Shown here: positions 24,910-25,837 of the stretch, piece after piece | Layout of the letters: each line of letters opens with the position of its first letter | Position numbering within the stretch: the first letter of the stretch is position 1 | NCBI GenBank assembly: GCA_964641455.1 | Contig: CAZXLH010000032.1 | Coordinates: 1 to 25,837 of the forward strand | DNA length: 25,837 bases | From: DTU015 sp964641455 | Lineage (GTDB): Bacteria > Bacillota > Sulfobacillia > Fermentithermobacillales > Fermentithermobacillaceae | Reading direction: 5' to 3' | Position numbers and translations under genes: made by a program | Notes under the pieces: generated by a model | What the model was told of the DNA's origin: nothing | Databases searched by the model: none | The model's input: the letters and a program-made list of their open reading frames with translations, nothing else

Positions 24910-25389
24910 GTGACAAACAATAAAGACAAACAGGATGAATTCACCGGGTATATCGATAATGCAGTGAAATGGGCAAAGAGTAAGTTGGGTTCAAAGGCGT
25001 GGCCTTATAGATGCCTTGCGTTTGTAGAGGATGTCTATGAGCTAAGTAACAATGTCGAGATATTCGGAGGAGATTCGGCCAAGGAATCTGCTGATGAATA
25101 CGGAGTTGTGAAGAGCCGCGGTTTCCCTCCCCTGGGGGTGTTCGTTTTTTATGATTGTTTCGGGCCGTTGAAGGGCAACTACAAGAACTGGGGACACGTG
25201 GGGCTATCTCTGGGTGACGGAAATATCATACATTCCTGGGGCAGCGTTAGAATTGACAATTACCTGGATATTGAAAAACTAACGCCTGGCGCTGAAGGGT
25301 GGACAAGACCCAAATACATAGGCTGGACTCCGGTAGAAAGGATATTTCAGGGATACCGCAAGATGGATGGAGATTCTGAAGCAAGGTAG
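24910..25389 (+). CDS. NlpC/P60- or CHAP-like cysteine peptidase/amidase
   Basis: The 159-residue protein is a single domain that looks like a papain-like peptidoglycan hydrolase fold. Cys35 in YRCLAFVEDVY heads a helix, the usual place of the nucleophile, and His96 in NWGHVGLSLGDG opens a strand and is the likely base. GNIIHSWG follows, as is common in NlpC/P60 and CHAP domains. No signal peptide, membrane segment or wall-binding module is present, so it is either cytosolic, released by lysis, or exported another way. GTG 24910 is chosen because AGGAGG (24897-24902) lies 7 bases upstream; the frame is open back to an ATG at 24841 without such a site. It precedes galK on the same strand by about 200 bases, but a functional link to galactose metabolism is not evident. 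Confidence 0.72.
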   Translation: MTNNKDKQDEFTGYIDNAVKWAKSKLGSKAWPYRCLAFVEDVYELSNNVEIFGGDSAKESADEYGVVKSRGFPPLGVFVFYDCFGPLKGNYKNWGHVGLSLGDGNIIHSWGSVRIDNYLDIEKLTPGAEGWTRPKYIGWTPVERIFQGYRKMDGDSEAR

Positions 25390-25590
25390 GTAAGGCGGGG
25401 TAGGCAGAGCCGGGCGAGAAACTCGGGGCAGTCAAGACAGGGCAGACTAGGCAGAATCCGGAGTCTAAATGGCAAACAAGACTGCAAGGGTGGTATTGAC
25501 CCCGAGAGTTCGCTCTGGGTGGTAGAGTCTGAGTATGAGAGAAAACTGTAAGAATTATCAAAGCCATCAGAGTACATTTGAGGGAAGGTA
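25390..25590 (+). other. galK leader with purine-rich repeats and a TTCG-loop hairpin
   Basis: GGCAG occurs four times (25403, 25427, 25441, 25450) in a G/A-rich stretch right after the peptidase stop. A compact hairpin follows at 25501-25519: CCC and AGAG pair with CTCT and GGG around TTCG, with one bulged G. GAGTCT appears at 25461 and 25525. No T-run follows the hairpin, and I see no clear promoter. Confidence 0.4.
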
Positions 25591-25837
25591 ATGATTAACG
25601 AACATGCTAATGCCAATATTGGTACAGCCGGTAACGCTAATACGAATATCGACGTAAAGACTCTCAGAAATAAGTTTCTTGAGGTTTACGGGGAAGGGCC
25701 CGGTGAGATCCATGTCTTCTTTGCACCTGGGCGCGTTAACCTTATCGGCGAGCACATTGACTACAACGGAGGATATGTGCTGCCTGTGGCGCTTTCCATG
25801 GGTATATACGCCGCAGTAAGGTATTCAGAAATGCCTG
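25591..25837 (+). CDS. galK: Galactokinase, N-terminal part (runs off the window)
   Basis: GalK phosphorylates galactose at C1 with ATP, making the galactose 1-phosphate used by GalT. The 82 visible residues contain the galactokinase signature APGRVNLIGEHIDYNGGY (about residues 45-62), which holds sugar-contacting residues, followed by VLPVALSMG. Relatives usually start about 20 residues nearer to this motif; here an extra Asn/Ala/Thr/Gly-rich segment (NANIGTAGNANTNID, residues 7-21) precedes the usual helix LRNKFLEVYGE. ATG 25591 has AGGGAAGG just upstream, supporting this long form. The ATP-binding parts lie beyond the window. galT lies 1.8 kb to the left on the opposite strand. Confidence 0.93.
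   Translation, partial: MINEHANANIGTAGNANTNIDVKTLRNKFLEVYGEGPGEIHVFFAPGRVNLIGEHIDYNGGYVLPVALSMGIYAAVRYSEMP

Overview
The window looks like a scaffold from a low-to-mid GC Bacillota genome, probably a fermentative member of the Clostridia. The signs are strong AGGAGG-type ribosome binding sites, frequent GTG/TTG starts, a class II (Firmicutes-type) GalT, a giant 2-hydroxyacyl-CoA dehydratase activase-like protein, a CoA-transferase of the 4-hydroxybutyrate/butyrate type and a LysM protein with a tail known from Clostridia. A run of exactly 100 N (4599-4698) marks a scaffold join, so this is a draft or metagenome assembly. The taxonomic call is inference; no rRNA or tRNA gene is visible.

Layout. 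(1) 125-1468, + strand: acyl-CoA:acetate-type CoA-transferase, followed by a strongly folded spacer. (2) 1817-7753, + strand: a type I restriction-modification operon, hsdM-hsdS-hsdR, whose genes overlap by 11 and 8 bases. The second half of hsdS is lost in the assembly gap. (3) 8048-9337, + strand: a BrnQ branched-chain amino acid carrier, then about 0.9 kb of decayed DNA holding an amidase C-terminal remnant and an inverted repeat. (4) 10277-16035, all - strand: a PAP2-like membrane protein and an Fe-S flavoprotein (probable pair), glucosamine-6-phosphate deaminase, a membrane GGDEF diguanylate cyclase and methionyl-tRNA synthetase with a clear terminator and promoter. (5) 16249-20505, + strand: a 1418-residue activase-like protein read from a promoter back-to-back with that of metG. 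(6) 20624-25837: a LysM protein (-), a short divergent ORF (+), galT (-), a 1.1 kb repeat-containing spacer, an NlpC/P60- or CHAP-like cysteine peptidase (+) and the start of galK (+).

How the genes fit together. HsdM, HsdS and HsdR form one defence complex. The CoA-transferase, the BrnQ carrier and the activase-like protein suit an amino-acid or organic-acid fermenter, but no dehydratase subunits are present to tie them into one pathway. NagB, GalT and GalK feed amino sugars and galactose into central metabolism.

The most unusual signal is in the gal region. GalT is about 200 residues longer than its class II relatives because of three Asn/Lys/Thr-rich insertions at what look like surface loops; one holds a degenerate 11-residue tandem repeat. 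The adjacent GalK has an Asn/Ala-rich N-terminal extension, and the spacers around both genes carry degenerate short repeats. This looks like local repeat expansion across a metabolic locus. I found no CRISPR array, intact transposase, prophage or clearly new multi-gene system.
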